Shown: piece by piece, positions 7,771-15,952 of the stretch | How the letters are laid out: the number at the start of each line of letters is the position of its first letter | How positions within the stretch are numbered: the first letter of the stretch is position 1 | Assembly (NCBI RefSeq): GCF_000455125.1 | Contig: NZ_AUWR01000009.1 | Span: forward strand, 1-64,000 | Length of the DNA: 64,000 nt | Direction: 5' to 3' | Source of the DNA: Mycobacterium sp. UM_WGJ | GTDB lineage: Bacteria > Actinomycetota > Actinomycetes > Mycobacteriales > Mycobacteriaceae | Notes under the pieces: model-generated | Told to the model about the DNA's origin: nothing | Database searches by the model: none | The model's input: only the letters and a program-made list of their open reading frames with translations | Program-made: the position numbers and the translations under genes

Positions 7771-10173
7771 CTATCCCGGCGAGCTGCCGATAACCCCATC
7801 GGCTACCAACGCGGCAATCTCGACCTCGGTAAGCCCCAGCTCGCTGAGCAGCTCATGATTGTGCTGGCCCAGCAGTGGTGCGGGGCGGGTATGAATGCGA
7901 CTCGGGCCCTGCGACATTCGGGCCGGCAGTGTGCTGTGCGGAGCGGGACCGTTGACCGGGTGATCGACCTGCTCGAAGAAGTTCCGCGCGGCCAGCTGCG
8001 CCAACTCGGTCTGGCGATGCGGTTGCATGACCTTGGCGACCGGTACCCCGGCGTCCCACAGTGCTGCGACGATGTCGTCGGCGCTGCGCCTCGCGCACCA
8101 GGCGGACAGCTGTTCGTCGATCAGGTCGTGGCGGGCGCGTCGTCCGGTCGCGTCCGATAAGGCCGGATCGGCAGTCCAGGCCGGGTCACCCAGCGCGGCC
8201 CGCAGACTGGCCCACTGCTCATCGGTGGCAACGGCGATGGCGACCCAGCAGTCTTCCCTGCCGAATTCGTCGACGCCGGCGGTCCGATAGAAGTTCTGCG
8301 GGGCGGCCGCCGGCCCGCGGTTTCCGTCACGTTGCAGCAACGCGCCGTTGGCGGAGTATTCGATCACCTGCTCGGCGGCGATGTTGAGTGCGGCGTCGAC
8401 CATGGCCGCCTCCACCAGCACGCCTTCCCCGGTGCGGCGCCGATGCTCCAGGGCCAGTAGCAGACCCGTCAGCGCATGCACACCCGCGTTCGGGTCACCG
8501 ATCGAGTACGGCTCGTAGGGGTTGCGATCGGGGTAGCCGGTCAGCCAGCTCAGACCGGAGGCGTCCTCGATGACGTAGGCGAACGCTGGGTTGTCCCGCC
8601 ACGGGCCGTCCAGGCCGAATCCGGGCATTCGCAGCATGATCACGTCGCTGCGCAGCGACTGCACGAAGTCGAAGTCCAGACCGAGGTTCTCGATGACGCG
8701 GGGGGTGAAGTTCTCGACGATGACATCGCAGCCGGCGATCAGGCGGTGCAGCACGTCGCGGCCGGCCTCGATCTGGAAGTCCAGCGTCAGGCCCTTCTTA
8801 TTGGTGTTGAGCGCCGAGAAGATCGGGGATTTCTCCCACCATGACTCCTCGCTGACCGGTATCCCGGCGATCAGCCGGGTGCCGTCGGGATGGCGGGTCG
8901 ACTCGAGATGGATCACCTCGGCGCCGAGCATGGCCAGCAGGTGTGTGCACGACGGACCGGCCCAGAAAGTGGTCATGTCCAGCACCCGGATGCCGCTCAG
9001 CGGCAACCGATCCCCGGCCGGTTCCGATGCCGGGGCGTCTCGGCGCACCGGCGGCAGTTGTCGGTAGAAGTCGGTGTGTTCGCCCAGCCGCGGAGCCGGG
9101 GTCGGCGTCTGTAGCGCCACACCGCGCAGCCGATAGGGCGGTAGCGGCTGAACGAACCCGTCGCGCGGATTGCGGGTGAACAACTCGCGATGCCGGAAGT
9201 GGTCAAACGTCGGCACGTTCTCGCCGTTACCGACCGGCGAGTTGGGTATCCGGAACCCCGACGCCAGGTCGCGGACATCGTCGACCTTGTGACTGCGTAC
9301 CCACTGGTACAGCTCCGGCGCGTGCAGGTTCGCCTGCTCGGTGATCGACAGCGGCGAGTTCTCGTCGATCCACTCGTCGTGCCCCGACATCGCACACAGG
9401 TCGAACCACTGCTGCGCGGTGCCGCAGCCCAGCGCGACCAGCCCGTCGGCGGCCTCGGCGACACCGGGCACCGTCGGCCGGCGTTCGGACCGCCACGGGC
9501 GATCGAGGACCTGAAAGTAGGTGACGGGATAGTAAGTCAGGCCGAGGATCTGGGCTTCCAGCCCGGACAGGTCGATCAGCTCGCCGCGGCCGTCGCGCAG
9601 CGCACGAACCCGCGACGCCAACGTCATCGCGGCCGCATACGCCCCGACCAGCCAGTCCCCGACCTGCCCGCCGATGTGTACCGGTGCGCGATCCTGCGAG
9701 CCGCGGCCGAGCCCGACCGCTCCCCCCGACCAGGCCTGCAGGGTGAACTCGGTGGCCGGGCGGTCCCGCCACGGACCTTCCAGTCCGAAGGGCGTGATGG
9801 CGGTGACCACCAGGTGCGGGTGCCGCCGGCGGATCTCAGCCGGCGACAACGACGGGTGCCGGCCGACGGCCCCGTCCGGCGACCACACCACCGCATCGGC
9901 GGAGGCCAGCAGCCGATGTACGAACTCGATGTCGTCGACGTTGCCTGGGTCGGCGACCACACTGTGTTTGGAGCAGCCCAGGAAACTGAACAGTGCACCG
10001 CCGGACGCGGGATCGACCTCGGCCTGTGATGCCGACCAGCGGCGCATCGAATCCCCTTGCGGGGGTTCGACATCTACCACCGTTGCGCCCCCGTCGGCGA
10101 GCATCTTGGTGGCATAGGCCCCGGCGATACCGTCGGACAGGTCGACGATGGTGTAGCCGTGCAGCGGCGCCAC
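7771..10173 (-). CDS. Tandem-fused CaiB/BaiF (class III) CoA-transferase
   Basis: An 800-residue protein, twice the family's usual length of about 400. The first half (about 1-380) begins MAPLHGYTIVDLSDGIAGAY and the second (about 390-800) LSGIRVLDMTTFWAGPSC; both are CaiB/BaiF domain starts. The catalytic aspartate is kept in each half: Asp173 (QVGDWLVGAYAAAMTL) and Asp560 (SIGDPNAGVHALTGLL). These enzymes move CoA between carboxylates and work as interlocked dimers, so the fusion may form an intramolecular pseudodimer. It starts at GTG 10173, 4 bp after the crotonase stop, and is the last gene of the TetR-ferredoxin-P450-amidohydrolase-crotonase operon. Confidence 0.92.
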   Translation of the reverse strand: MAPLHGYTIVDLSDGIAGAYATKMLADGGATVVDVEPPQGDSMRRWSASQAEVDPASGGALFSFLGCSKHSVVADPGNVDDIEFVHRLLASADAVVWSPDGAVGRHPSLSPAEIRRRHPHLVVTAITPFGLEGPWRDRPATEFTLQAWSGGAVGLGRGSQDRAPVHIGGQVGDWLVGAYAAAMTLASRVRALRDGRGELIDLSGLEAQILGLTYYPVTYFQVLDRPWRSERRPTVPGVAEAADGLVALGCGTAQQWFDLCAMSGHDEWIDENSPLSITEQANLHAPELYQWVRSHKVDDVRDLASGFRIPNSPVGNGENVPTFDHFRHRELFTRNPRDGFVQPLPPYRLRGVALQTPTPAPRLGEHTDFYRQLPPVRRDAPASEPAGDRLPLSGIRVLDMTTFWAGPSCTHLLAMLGAEVIHLESTRHPDGTRLIAGIPVSEESWWEKSPIFSALNTNKKGLTLDFQIEAGRDVLHRLIAGCDVIVENFTPRVIENLGLDFDFVQSLRSDVIMLRMPGFGLDGPWRDNPAFAYVIEDASGLSWLTGYPDRNPYEPYSIGDPNAGVHALTGLLLALEHRRRTGEGVLVEAAMVDAALNIAAEQVIEYSANGALLQRDGNRGPAAAPQNFYRTAGVDEFGREDCWVAIAVATDEQWASLRAALGDPAWTADPALSDATGRRARHDLIDEQLSAWCARRSADDIVAALWDAGVPVAKVMQPHRQTELAQLAARNFFEQVDHPVNGPAPHSTLPARMSQGPSRIHTRPAPLLGQHNHELLSELGLTEVEIAALVADGVIGSSPG

Positions 10174-10177
10174 GGCG

Positions 10178-11143
10178 TCAGGATTCCTTGTTGCGACTGG
10201 ACTTGCTCAGCCGGAAGTCGGGCGGGAACTTCGAGTCGTTGTCCTTGACCGCCCCGGACAGACCGGATTCGATGGCGTCGTCGAGCATCAGGTCATCGGC
10301 GTCGGGTGCCACACCCGAACCCATCGACTCGAAGAACGCCGACAGCAGGCTGCCCATGTACTCACCCTGATGCTGCTTGTAGACCTCGAAGAACATCTTC
10401 TGCATGAACACGGTGTCGACCGGACGGTTGCGCGCACAGGCCAGCGCGTACTTGTCGATCTCGGCTTCGAGTTGGTCGCGCGGGACCACCTTGTTGAGGA
10501 AGTTGCACTTCTCCATGTCGGCGGCGGTGAAAGGCCGGCCGGTGAACACCATCTCGGAGAATTTGCGAAGCCCCATCATCTGCACCCAGGTCCACATCCG
10601 CGGCCCCCAGCCGTAGTAGCGGAAGGACGGGTGGCCGAACAGTGCGTCGTCGCTGGAGATCACCAGATCGGCGTCGGCGGCCTGGTAGAAGTGCCAGCCA
10701 TAGCAGTAGCCCTTGGCCTCGACGATGCTGATCTTCTTGAGCTCCTGCAGCGGACGGTTGCCGGCCTGCACATTGGCGTACCAGGCGCTGATGGTGGCGC
10801 CGTTGCGAAAGGTGCCCTGGGGCGGATAGTTGACGTCCATGCCTTCCAAACGCAGTTCAGCCAACCGCCTTTCGGGATCCTCGACGCCCGCCATGAACTC
10901 GGGAAGGTCCGCACCGCTGCCCAGGTTGTCGCCGACACCACGGATCACCACCACTTTGACGTCGTCGTCCACGCTGGCACCACGCAGCAGGTCCGCGTAG
11001 CGCAGCCGCGCCGACGATGTCGGGGCGTTGAGGTATTCGGGCCGGTCGAAGGTGATGGTGGCGATCTTGGTGGCCGGGTCCTTGTGGTAGCGGATGATCT
11101 CTGCCGCGGACGGCCGCGCGGAAGAACCCGGCGTGTCTGACAT
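10178..11143 (-). CDS. Crotonase-superfamily protein lacking both hydratase glutamates
   Basis: A 321-residue crotonase-fold protein, longer than a standard hydratase (about 260). The N-terminal part has ITFDRPEYLNAP and the oxyanion region is VEAKGYCYGWHFYQAADADL. Aligned by eye to rat crotonase, Glu144 corresponds to a tyrosine (WHFY) and Glu164 to a serine (FGHPSF), so ordinary hydration is unlikely. Hydrolysis, C-C cleavage or decarboxylation are possible, as for other divergent crotonases such as EchA20-type ring hydrolases. ATG 11143 has AAGGAG upstream. Its place between an amidohydrolase and a CoA-transferase supports work on a CoA ester. Confidence 0.85.
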   Translation of the reverse strand: MSDTPGSSARPSAAEIIRYHKDPATKIATITFDRPEYLNAPTSSARLRYADLLRGASVDDDVKVVVIRGVGDNLGSGADLPEFMAGVEDPERRLAELRLEGMDVNYPPQGTFRNGATISAWYANVQAGNRPLQELKKISIVEAKGYCYGWHFYQAADADLVISSDDALFGHPSFRYYGWGPRMWTWVQMMGLRKFSEMVFTGRPFTAADMEKCNFLNKVVPRDQLEAEIDKYALACARNRPVDTVFMQKMFFEVYKQHQGEYMGSLLSAFFESMGSGVAPDADDLMLDDAIESGLSGAVKDNDSKFPPDFRLSKSSRNKES

Positions 11144-11210
11144 TCGCGATCAACTCCTTCAGCAGTTGCAATGAAAGCATCGGTGGTCATGACCTCGCGG
11201 CCGCCCGGCT

Positions 11211-12407
11211 TCAGACCCCCAGAAACTCCTTGACGTTGGCGCTCACGACTTTCGCCGCGTCCTGCGGTCCCAGGGCCGCGACAACGTTGGCCAGTGACTT
11301 CTCCGAGTAGCCGAAGGTGCTCTCGTTGTGCGGGTAGTCCGACGACCACATCACCTTGTCCACTCCGATCTGATCGATCAGTCGCAGGCCGAGCGGGTCG
11401 ACCATGAACGATGCGCTCATGTGGGTGTCCCAGTAGTGCCGGATGTCGTGCTGTAGTTGGTGGGTGAACATGTGTTGATAGGAGGCCAGCAGGTGTTCTG
11501 CGTCCTGCAAAGCGGTGGGAACCCAGGCGATTCCGCCTTCGAACCAGCCGATCCGCAGGCCCGGGTGACGGTCCAGGATGCCGGAGAAGATGTACTTGGC
11601 GAACTGTTCGCGGAACGAGTCGACATTGACCATCATGCCCACCACGACACTGTTGACCTCGCAGGGCGTCTTCGGCGGGGTTTCACCGATGTGGTGGGTG
11701 ATCGGTAGCCCGGCCTGCTCGATCTCGTCCCAGACCGGATCCATCACCCGGGCACCGAAGTCGATGATGTTGCCGTCGTCGTCCTTGCCGGGGTTCAGCG
11801 GCAGCAGGAACGTCTTGAGCCCCAGCGCCTTACACTCCTCCACCGTGCGCCTGGTGCCGGCGGGGTCCCACCAGTTGATCAGACCCACTCCGTAGAAGTG
11901 GCCGTTCGATCGCTCCTGCAACTCGGCCATGTACTCGTTGTAGATGCGGAATACCCGCTCCCGCAGCTCTTTGTCGGGGAAATGAAACAGCGCCAGCACC
12001 GCATTGGGGAACGCCAGTTCCTTGTCGACGCCGTCGGTGGCCAGCTCCTGGATCCGTGCCTCGATATTGCTGCTGGCCGCACCGGCCAGATCGTCGTACT
12101 GCATGAGCACCGCCGAGAAGTCGCCCGGCAGGAACGACTGCCCCTTGCGGCCGACCATGTAGGCGCCGTCCTCGTACCAGATGCGGGGCGCCTTGTCCTT
12201 GAGGTCCTCGGGGAACCGTTGGTAGAAGATGTCGTCGGCGATGGAGATGTGGTTGTCGGCGGAGAACACTTCGGTACCGGCCGGCAGACCGACACCAGCG
12301 ATGCCCGCACCGGCGCGCCCATGACGGTCCTTGGGCGCCCCGTAGCCGCCGACCGGATAGAACGCTGTGCTGTGAAACGCGGCGGCTTCAGTTGGTGTGC
12401 TGGCCAT
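11211..12407 (-). CDS. Amidohydrolase-2 (ACMSD-like) family protein
   Basis: A 398-residue TIM-barrel metal-dependent hydrolase or decarboxylase of the amidohydrolase_2 family. Visible metal-site features are SADNHISIADD near residue 49, THHIGE about residue 241, and the conserved SSDYPHNES near the C-terminus, where Asp is the usual catalytic residue. Family members hydrolyse or, more often in catabolic clusters, decarboxylate ring-derived acids. One of four such genes in the window (others at 48431, 49548, 60795). It lies 24 bp downstream of the P450 in the same operon. Confidence 0.88.
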   Translation of the reverse strand: MASTPTEAAAFHSTAFYPVGGYGAPKDRHGRAGAGIAGVGLPAGTEVFSADNHISIADDIFYQRFPEDLKDKAPRIWYEDGAYMVGRKGQSFLPGDFSAVLMQYDDLAGAASSNIEARIQELATDGVDKELAFPNAVLALFHFPDKELRERVFRIYNEYMAELQERSNGHFYGVGLINWWDPAGTRRTVEECKALGLKTFLLPLNPGKDDDGNIIDFGARVMDPVWDEIEQAGLPITHHIGETPPKTPCEVNSVVVGMMVNVDSFREQFAKYIFSGILDRHPGLRIGWFEGGIAWVPTALQDAEHLLASYQHMFTHQLQHDIRHYWDTHMSASFMVDPLGLRLIDQIGVDKVMWSSDYPHNESTFGYSEKSLANVVAALGPQDAAKVVSANVKEFLGV

Positions 12408-12431
12408 GTCAATCCACTTCCAATCGGGCGG

Positions 12432-13676
12432 TTACCAGGTGACGGGGAGTTCGTAGACGCCGTAGGCGAGCCGGTCGTTCTTGAACGGGATCTCGTTGAT
12501 GTCCACCGCCAGCTTCAGGGTGGGGATGCGCTGGAACAGGGTGTGAAATGCGATCACCATCTCGGCGCGGGCCAGCTGCTGACCGACGCACTGGTGCGGT
12601 CCAAACCCGAACGCCATGTGCTGGCGGGCCGGGCGCGCCAAGTCGAGGACGTCGGGCTCGGGGAAGACGGTGGCGTCCCAGTTGGCTGGGGCCAGGTCGA
12701 TGATGATGCCGTCACCGGCCCGGATGGTCTCGCCGCCGATCTCGATGTCCTCAAGGGCCACCCGCCGCTGGCCGGTGTGGATGATCGACAGGTAGCGCAG
12801 CAGTTCCTCGACCGCGTTAGCGATCGCGGCGTCGTCGTCGCCGCGGAACACCGCCGTCTTCTCGGCGATCTTGTCGGGCTCGTGCAGCAGCGCCACGATG
12901 CCCAGGCCGATCATGTTGGCGGTGGTCTCGTGCCCGGCGATGAGCATTCCGGTACCGAGTTGGGTGGCCTCGCGTATCGACAGCTCCCCGTCTTGCACCC
13001 GCTTGCCCAGGGCGGAGACCATGTCGTCGGCCGGTTCGGCCATCCGGGTCTCCAGCAGCTTGACCAGGTACTTGGAGAGCCCGGTGGCACCCTCGGCGAG
13101 GTCGTCGGAGGTGGCATTGCGGTCCACGCCCATAGTGGCGTGCTGCTGGAAGAACTCGTGGTCCTCATAGGGCACGCCGAGCAGTTCGCTGATGACCAGG
13201 GAGGGGATGGGCAAGGCGAATCCCTCGATCAGGTCGGCCGGTTGCGGTCCGGCCAGGATCGCGTCGATGTGTTCGTCGGTGATGCGTTGCGCGACCGGGG
13301 CCAGGGCGTCGACCCGTTTCATGGTCAGGGCCGGGGACAGAATCCGCCGGTAGCGGATGTGTTCGGCGCCGTCGGTGGTGAACACCGATTTGGGTCGGTG
13401 GTCGACGCTGGCGCGCATCATCTCGTTCCAGTGCGGGAAGCCGGGCTGGTGGTCGTCGACGCTCACGCGGGGATCGGAGAACAGGGTGCGCACCGCGTCG
13501 TAGCCGGTGATCAGCCACGGGGTGCTGCCGTCCCAGATCCGCACCCGGCTCAGCGGCCGCTGCGCGGCCAGCGCCATGGTCTCCGGCGGCGGCGCGAACG
13601 GGCATCGGCCGTCGCGGCTCATCGGATACTCCGGCGTTGCGGTGCTGGCGATGGTGGACGCTTCGGTCACGCTCAC
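12432..13676 (-). CDS. Cytochrome P450
   Basis: A 414-residue P450 with IAGHETT (246-252), EELLRY for the ExxR motif and the heme loop FGFGPHQCVGQQLAR with Cys363. The N-terminal PMSRDGRCPFAPP and this heme loop recall the CYP105-type actinobacterial group, judged by eye. GTG 13676 overlaps the TGA of the upstream ferredoxin gene by 4 bp, so ferredoxin and P450 are translationally coupled and are very probably redox partners. It is unlike the other five P450s in the window. Confidence 0.95.
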   Translation of the reverse strand: MSVTEASTIASTATPEYPMSRDGRCPFAPPPETMALAAQRPLSRVRIWDGSTPWLITGYDAVRTLFSDPRVSVDDHQPGFPHWNEMMRASVDHRPKSVFTTDGAEHIRYRRILSPALTMKRVDALAPVAQRITDEHIDAILAGPQPADLIEGFALPIPSLVISELLGVPYEDHEFFQQHATMGVDRNATSDDLAEGATGLSKYLVKLLETRMAEPADDMVSALGKRVQDGELSIREATQLGTGMLIAGHETTANMIGLGIVALLHEPDKIAEKTAVFRGDDDAAIANAVEELLRYLSIIHTGQRRVALEDIEIGGETIRAGDGIIIDLAPANWDATVFPEPDVLDLARPARQHMAFGFGPHQCVGQQLARAEMVIAFHTLFQRIPTLKLAVDINEIPFKNDRLAYGVYELPVTW

Positions 13677-13870
13677 TCCTCGACGATCTTGATGGCTCCG
13701 GACGGACAGACTCGGGCCGCCTGGCGCACGGCGTCGGCCAACTCCTGCGGCGGGGCCTCGTCGAGCAGGACGACGACACCGTCCTCATCACGCTGATCGA
13801 ACACGCGGGGCGCAAACCCCACGCATTGCCCCGAGGACGCGCAGATGTCTTGGTCGACGGTCACTTTCAT
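13673..13870 (-). CDS. 3Fe-4S-type ferredoxin (P450 partner)
   Basis: A 65-residue ferredoxin. Cluster ligands are Cys10, Cys16 and Cys55 (CASSGQC and RVCPSGA), following the CXX?XXC(X)nCP pattern of actinobacterial P450 ferredoxins. The variable position (?) is Ser13. It overlaps both neighbours by 4 bp: the regulator upstream (ATGA) and the P450 downstream (GTGA). It almost certainly passes electrons from a ferredoxin reductase, not encoded in the window, to that P450. Confidence 0.93.
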   Translation of the reverse strand: MKVTVDQDICASSGQCVGFAPRVFDQRDEDGVVVLLDEAPPQELADAVRQAARVCPSGAIKIVEE

Positions 13871-14544
13871 TGCGGGCCTCCCTGAACTCCGGTAACCGGA
13901 GCGAGCCACAGTCCCACGATTGCGTCGATCAGGTCGGATCCGGCTTCGGTCCAACTGGCAGATGCCGACCCCCCGGATGCCAGTGCTCGCTCGTGTTCGG
14001 CACAGCTGTGCATCAACAGGTTTCGGGCCATCACGTTGCGCGCCTGGTGGACCCGGACCGGCAGATCGGGAAGGCAGGTGTTGATGCCGTCGATGACCTG
14101 CACCAGCGACGGCGAACTCAACGCGTCCTTGACGACGATGTTGTGGTAGGCCGGATCGGCCATCACCTGCGCGGCAAAACGGGCGTACCAGGTCGGATTG
14201 CCCAACGCGGCAAGGTGATCGGTGAGCGGGCGGACCAGGCAGGCCACCCAATGGCGCAGGTCGGTGGAATCCGCTGCCTCCGACACCATCTCTTCGCGCA
14301 GCCGCTCGACCGGCACTCGGTGCCGGCGCTCGATCTCGCGGACCAGGTCGGTCTTGGTGCCGAAGTGGTATCCGACGGCGGCGTTATTGCCCTGGCCGGC
14401 GGCCTCGCTGACCTGCCGGTTGGAGACCGCGAATACCCCGTGGTCGGCGAACAGCCGTTCGGCCGCGGTCAGGATCGCATCCCGCGTGCTGTTGGCCCGC
14501 TCAGCCCGCACGGCCCGATCAGCGGTGGTCACGGCGTCAGTCAA
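13867..14544 (-). CDS. TetR-family regulator of the P450-CoA-transferase operon
   Basis: A 225-residue TetR protein with HTH DAILTAAERLFADHGVFAVS, then VSEAAGQGNNAAVGYHFGTK. The reading frame opens with TTG at 14544 with no convincing ribosome site; a GTG four codons later is an alternative. It is the first gene of a run of overlapping genes (ferredoxin, P450) followed by an amidohydrolase, crotonase and CoA-transferase, so it probably represses its own operon. Palindromes immediately upstream (14545-14580), one repeated before 15506, are likely binding sites. Confidence 0.9.
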   Translation of the reverse strand: MTDAVTTADRAVRAERANSTRDAILTAAERLFADHGVFAVSNRQVSEAAGQGNNAAVGYHFGTKTDLVREIERRHRVPVERLREEMVSEAADSTDLRHWVACLVRPLTDHLAALGNPTWYARFAAQVMADPAYHNIVVKDALSSPSLVQVIDGINTCLPDLPVRVHQARNVMARNLLMHSCAEHERALASGGSASASWTEAGSDLIDAIVGLWLAPVTGVQGGPQ

Positions 14545-14580
14545 CCGTGATTCACGGTTTAAGTCAAGCGATTGATTTAA
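14545..14580. promoter_or_regulatory. Probable TetR operators before the 14544 regulator
   Basis: Two palindromes side by side. CCGTGATTCACGG (14545-14557) is a 13-bp palindrome. TTAAGTCAA-N4-TTGATTTAA (14559-14580, N4 = GCGA) is a near-perfect 22-bp palindrome that overlaps the last codons of the upstream SDR. The second matches 15457-15478 at 20 of 22 positions. Confidence 0.65.
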
Positions 14581-15401
14581 TTTTCTGCGTCACCGGGCCC
14601 CCGGCGCCGGATCGCCTTGCCTGCGACGGTTCCGCCGTCCACCGGCAGCACCACGCCCGTCACGTACCGGGAGCGCTCACCGGCGAGGTAGAGCGCAGCT
14701 TCGGCGACGTCAGCCGCGGTCCCCTCCCGCTTCAGGGGCCGGTCGGCCCGCATCGTCTCGCGAATCGCCGCTTCGTATCGTTCCAGGTCCTCCGGATCCA
14801 GGTTCGCTGCCGCCGACGACGCCACGAACGGCGTCGGAACGTTGCCGGGGGCAATGGCATTGACCCGGATGTCGTAGTGGGCCAGCTCAATCGCCGCGGA
14901 TTTGGTGAACTGGATGACCGCGGCTTTCGACGCGCGGTAGGTCATCACCCCGCCGCCGGCCTGGATGCCACCGATCGAGGTCAGATTGAGGATCGACCCG
15001 CCGCCGGCCTTGGACATGTGCCGCGCGGCGTCGCGAGTACCGGCCATCACACCGAGCACGTTGACCGCCATGATGCGGTGAAAGTCAGCCAGGTCGTCGT
15101 CGAGAAACCTGTTGTGCATGGTGCCCGAGACCCCGGCGTTGTTGACCATGATGTCCAGTCCGCCGAACATCTCGACGGCCGATTCGACCAGGGCGCCCAC
15201 TTGGGCCGGGTCAGAGACATCGGCGACCCGGAAGATCGCCTCCGCACCGAGTTGGCCCGCGAGCGCTTCGCCGCGTTCGCGATCCGTGTCGGCGATGACA
15301 ACGCGTGCCCCCTCGGCGAGGAATCGCTCGGCGATCCCGCGGCCGATACCCGATGCACCTCCGGTGACGATTGCCACCTTGCCGGTCAATTCGTTGCCCA
15401 T
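14577..15401 (-). CDS. Short-chain dehydrogenase/reductase
   Basis: A 274-residue classical SDR: VTGGASGIGRGIAERF (cofactor glycine motif), DIMVNNAGVSG, the active-site serine in NLTSIGG, and YRASK for the Tyr/Lys pair. The aspartate in VVIADTDRERG suggests NAD(H) preference. ATG 15401 is preferred over the frame's first start at 15425 because GGAAGGG lies about 6 bp upstream. It precedes the TetR operon on the same strand, separated by the operator that overlaps its stop, and both flanks carry the same operator. Likely substrate: a secondary alcohol or hydroxyacyl-CoA. Confidence 0.9.
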   Translation of the reverse strand: MGNELTGKVAIVTGGASGIGRGIAERFLAEGARVVIADTDRERGEALAGQLGAEAIFRVADVSDPAQVGALVESAVEMFGGLDIMVNNAGVSGTMHNRFLDDDLADFHRIMAVNVLGVMAGTRDAARHMSKAGGGSILNLTSIGGIQAGGGVMTYRASKAAVIQFTKSAAIELAHYDIRVNAIAPGNVPTPFVASSAAANLDPEDLERYEAAIRETMRADRPLKREGTAADVAEAALYLAGERSRYVTGVVLPVDGGTVAGKAIRRRGPGDAEN

Positions 15402-15456
15402 CTGCACCCTTCCGCTGCGGACCACGTCCGTGATCGACTCAACCCGTTGGCCCGGG

Positions 15457-15478
15457 TTCAGTCAAGCGACTGATTTAA
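15457..15478. promoter_or_regulatory. Second copy of the local TetR operator
   Basis: TTCAGTCAA-N4-CTGATTTAA with N4 = GCGA, 20 of 22 positions identical to the site at 14559-14580. It lies in the 104-bp divergent gap between the SDR (start 15401) and the SnoaL-like gene (start 15506), well placed to control both. Confidence 0.65.
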
Positions 15479-15505
15479 ATGGTCAGGCGACCTAAGGTCG
15501 GCAGC

Positions 15506-15952
15506 ATGACAGACCCCGTCTCGACCGACGATCGGCTGGAGATCTCCGCGCTGCTCTACCGCTATGCCCGTGCCGTGGACACCAAGGACTGGGCGTTGTA
15601 TCGGTCGGTGTTCACCGAGGACGCCGTCATCGACTACTCATCAGCGGGCGCGATCTGCGGCACGCGTGACGAAGTCGCCGATTGGCTGGCGAGCGGCTTC
15701 CAGGAAATCCCGATGTCGATGCATTACATCACCAACATCGAAGTGCTGGAATACAGCGGCGATTCCGCGCTCGCACAGGCGATGTTCTACAACCCCATGC
15801 AGCTGCCAGGTATGACCGGGTTGAGCTATTGCGGTGGCTACTACCACCACGAACTGGTCCGCACCGGCGCTGGCTGGCGCAGCGCAAACCTGCGCGAGGA
15901 GAACGTCTGGTTCACCAATCCCCCGGCCTCAGTCCAGGAAGTCCAGCAGTAG
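15506..15952 (+). CDS. SnoaL-like / NTF2-fold protein
   Basis: A 148-residue protein of the SnoaL/NTF2-like fold. Family features are LEISALLYRYARAVDTKDWALY followed by VFTEDAVIDYSS near the N-terminus, and a C-terminal WRSANLREENVWF strand. The fold serves as ligand pocket in isomerases, dehydratases, lyases and ring-hydroxylating dioxygenase beta subunits. No oxygenase alpha subunit is adjacent, so a small isomerase or hydratase is more likely. ATG 15506 is chosen over the in-frame ATG at 15479, which overlaps the operator. The 3' end overlaps the convergent hydrolase by 24 bp. Confidence 0.8.
   Translation: MTDPVSTDDRLEISALLYRYARAVDTKDWALYRSVFTEDAVIDYSSAGAICGTRDEVADWLASGFQEIPMSMHYITNIEVLEYSGDSALAQAMFYNPMQLPGMTGLSYCGGYYHHELVRTGAGWRSANLREENVWFTNPPASVQEVQQ

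Noticed and set aside
11898-13796. A 632-codon open frame on the plus strand
   Set aside because: It is antisense to the amidohydrolase and P450 genes, both with full catalytic motifs. Its translation is low-complexity Gly/Val/Arg/Asp and shows no family. It is a shadow of GC-rich codons.
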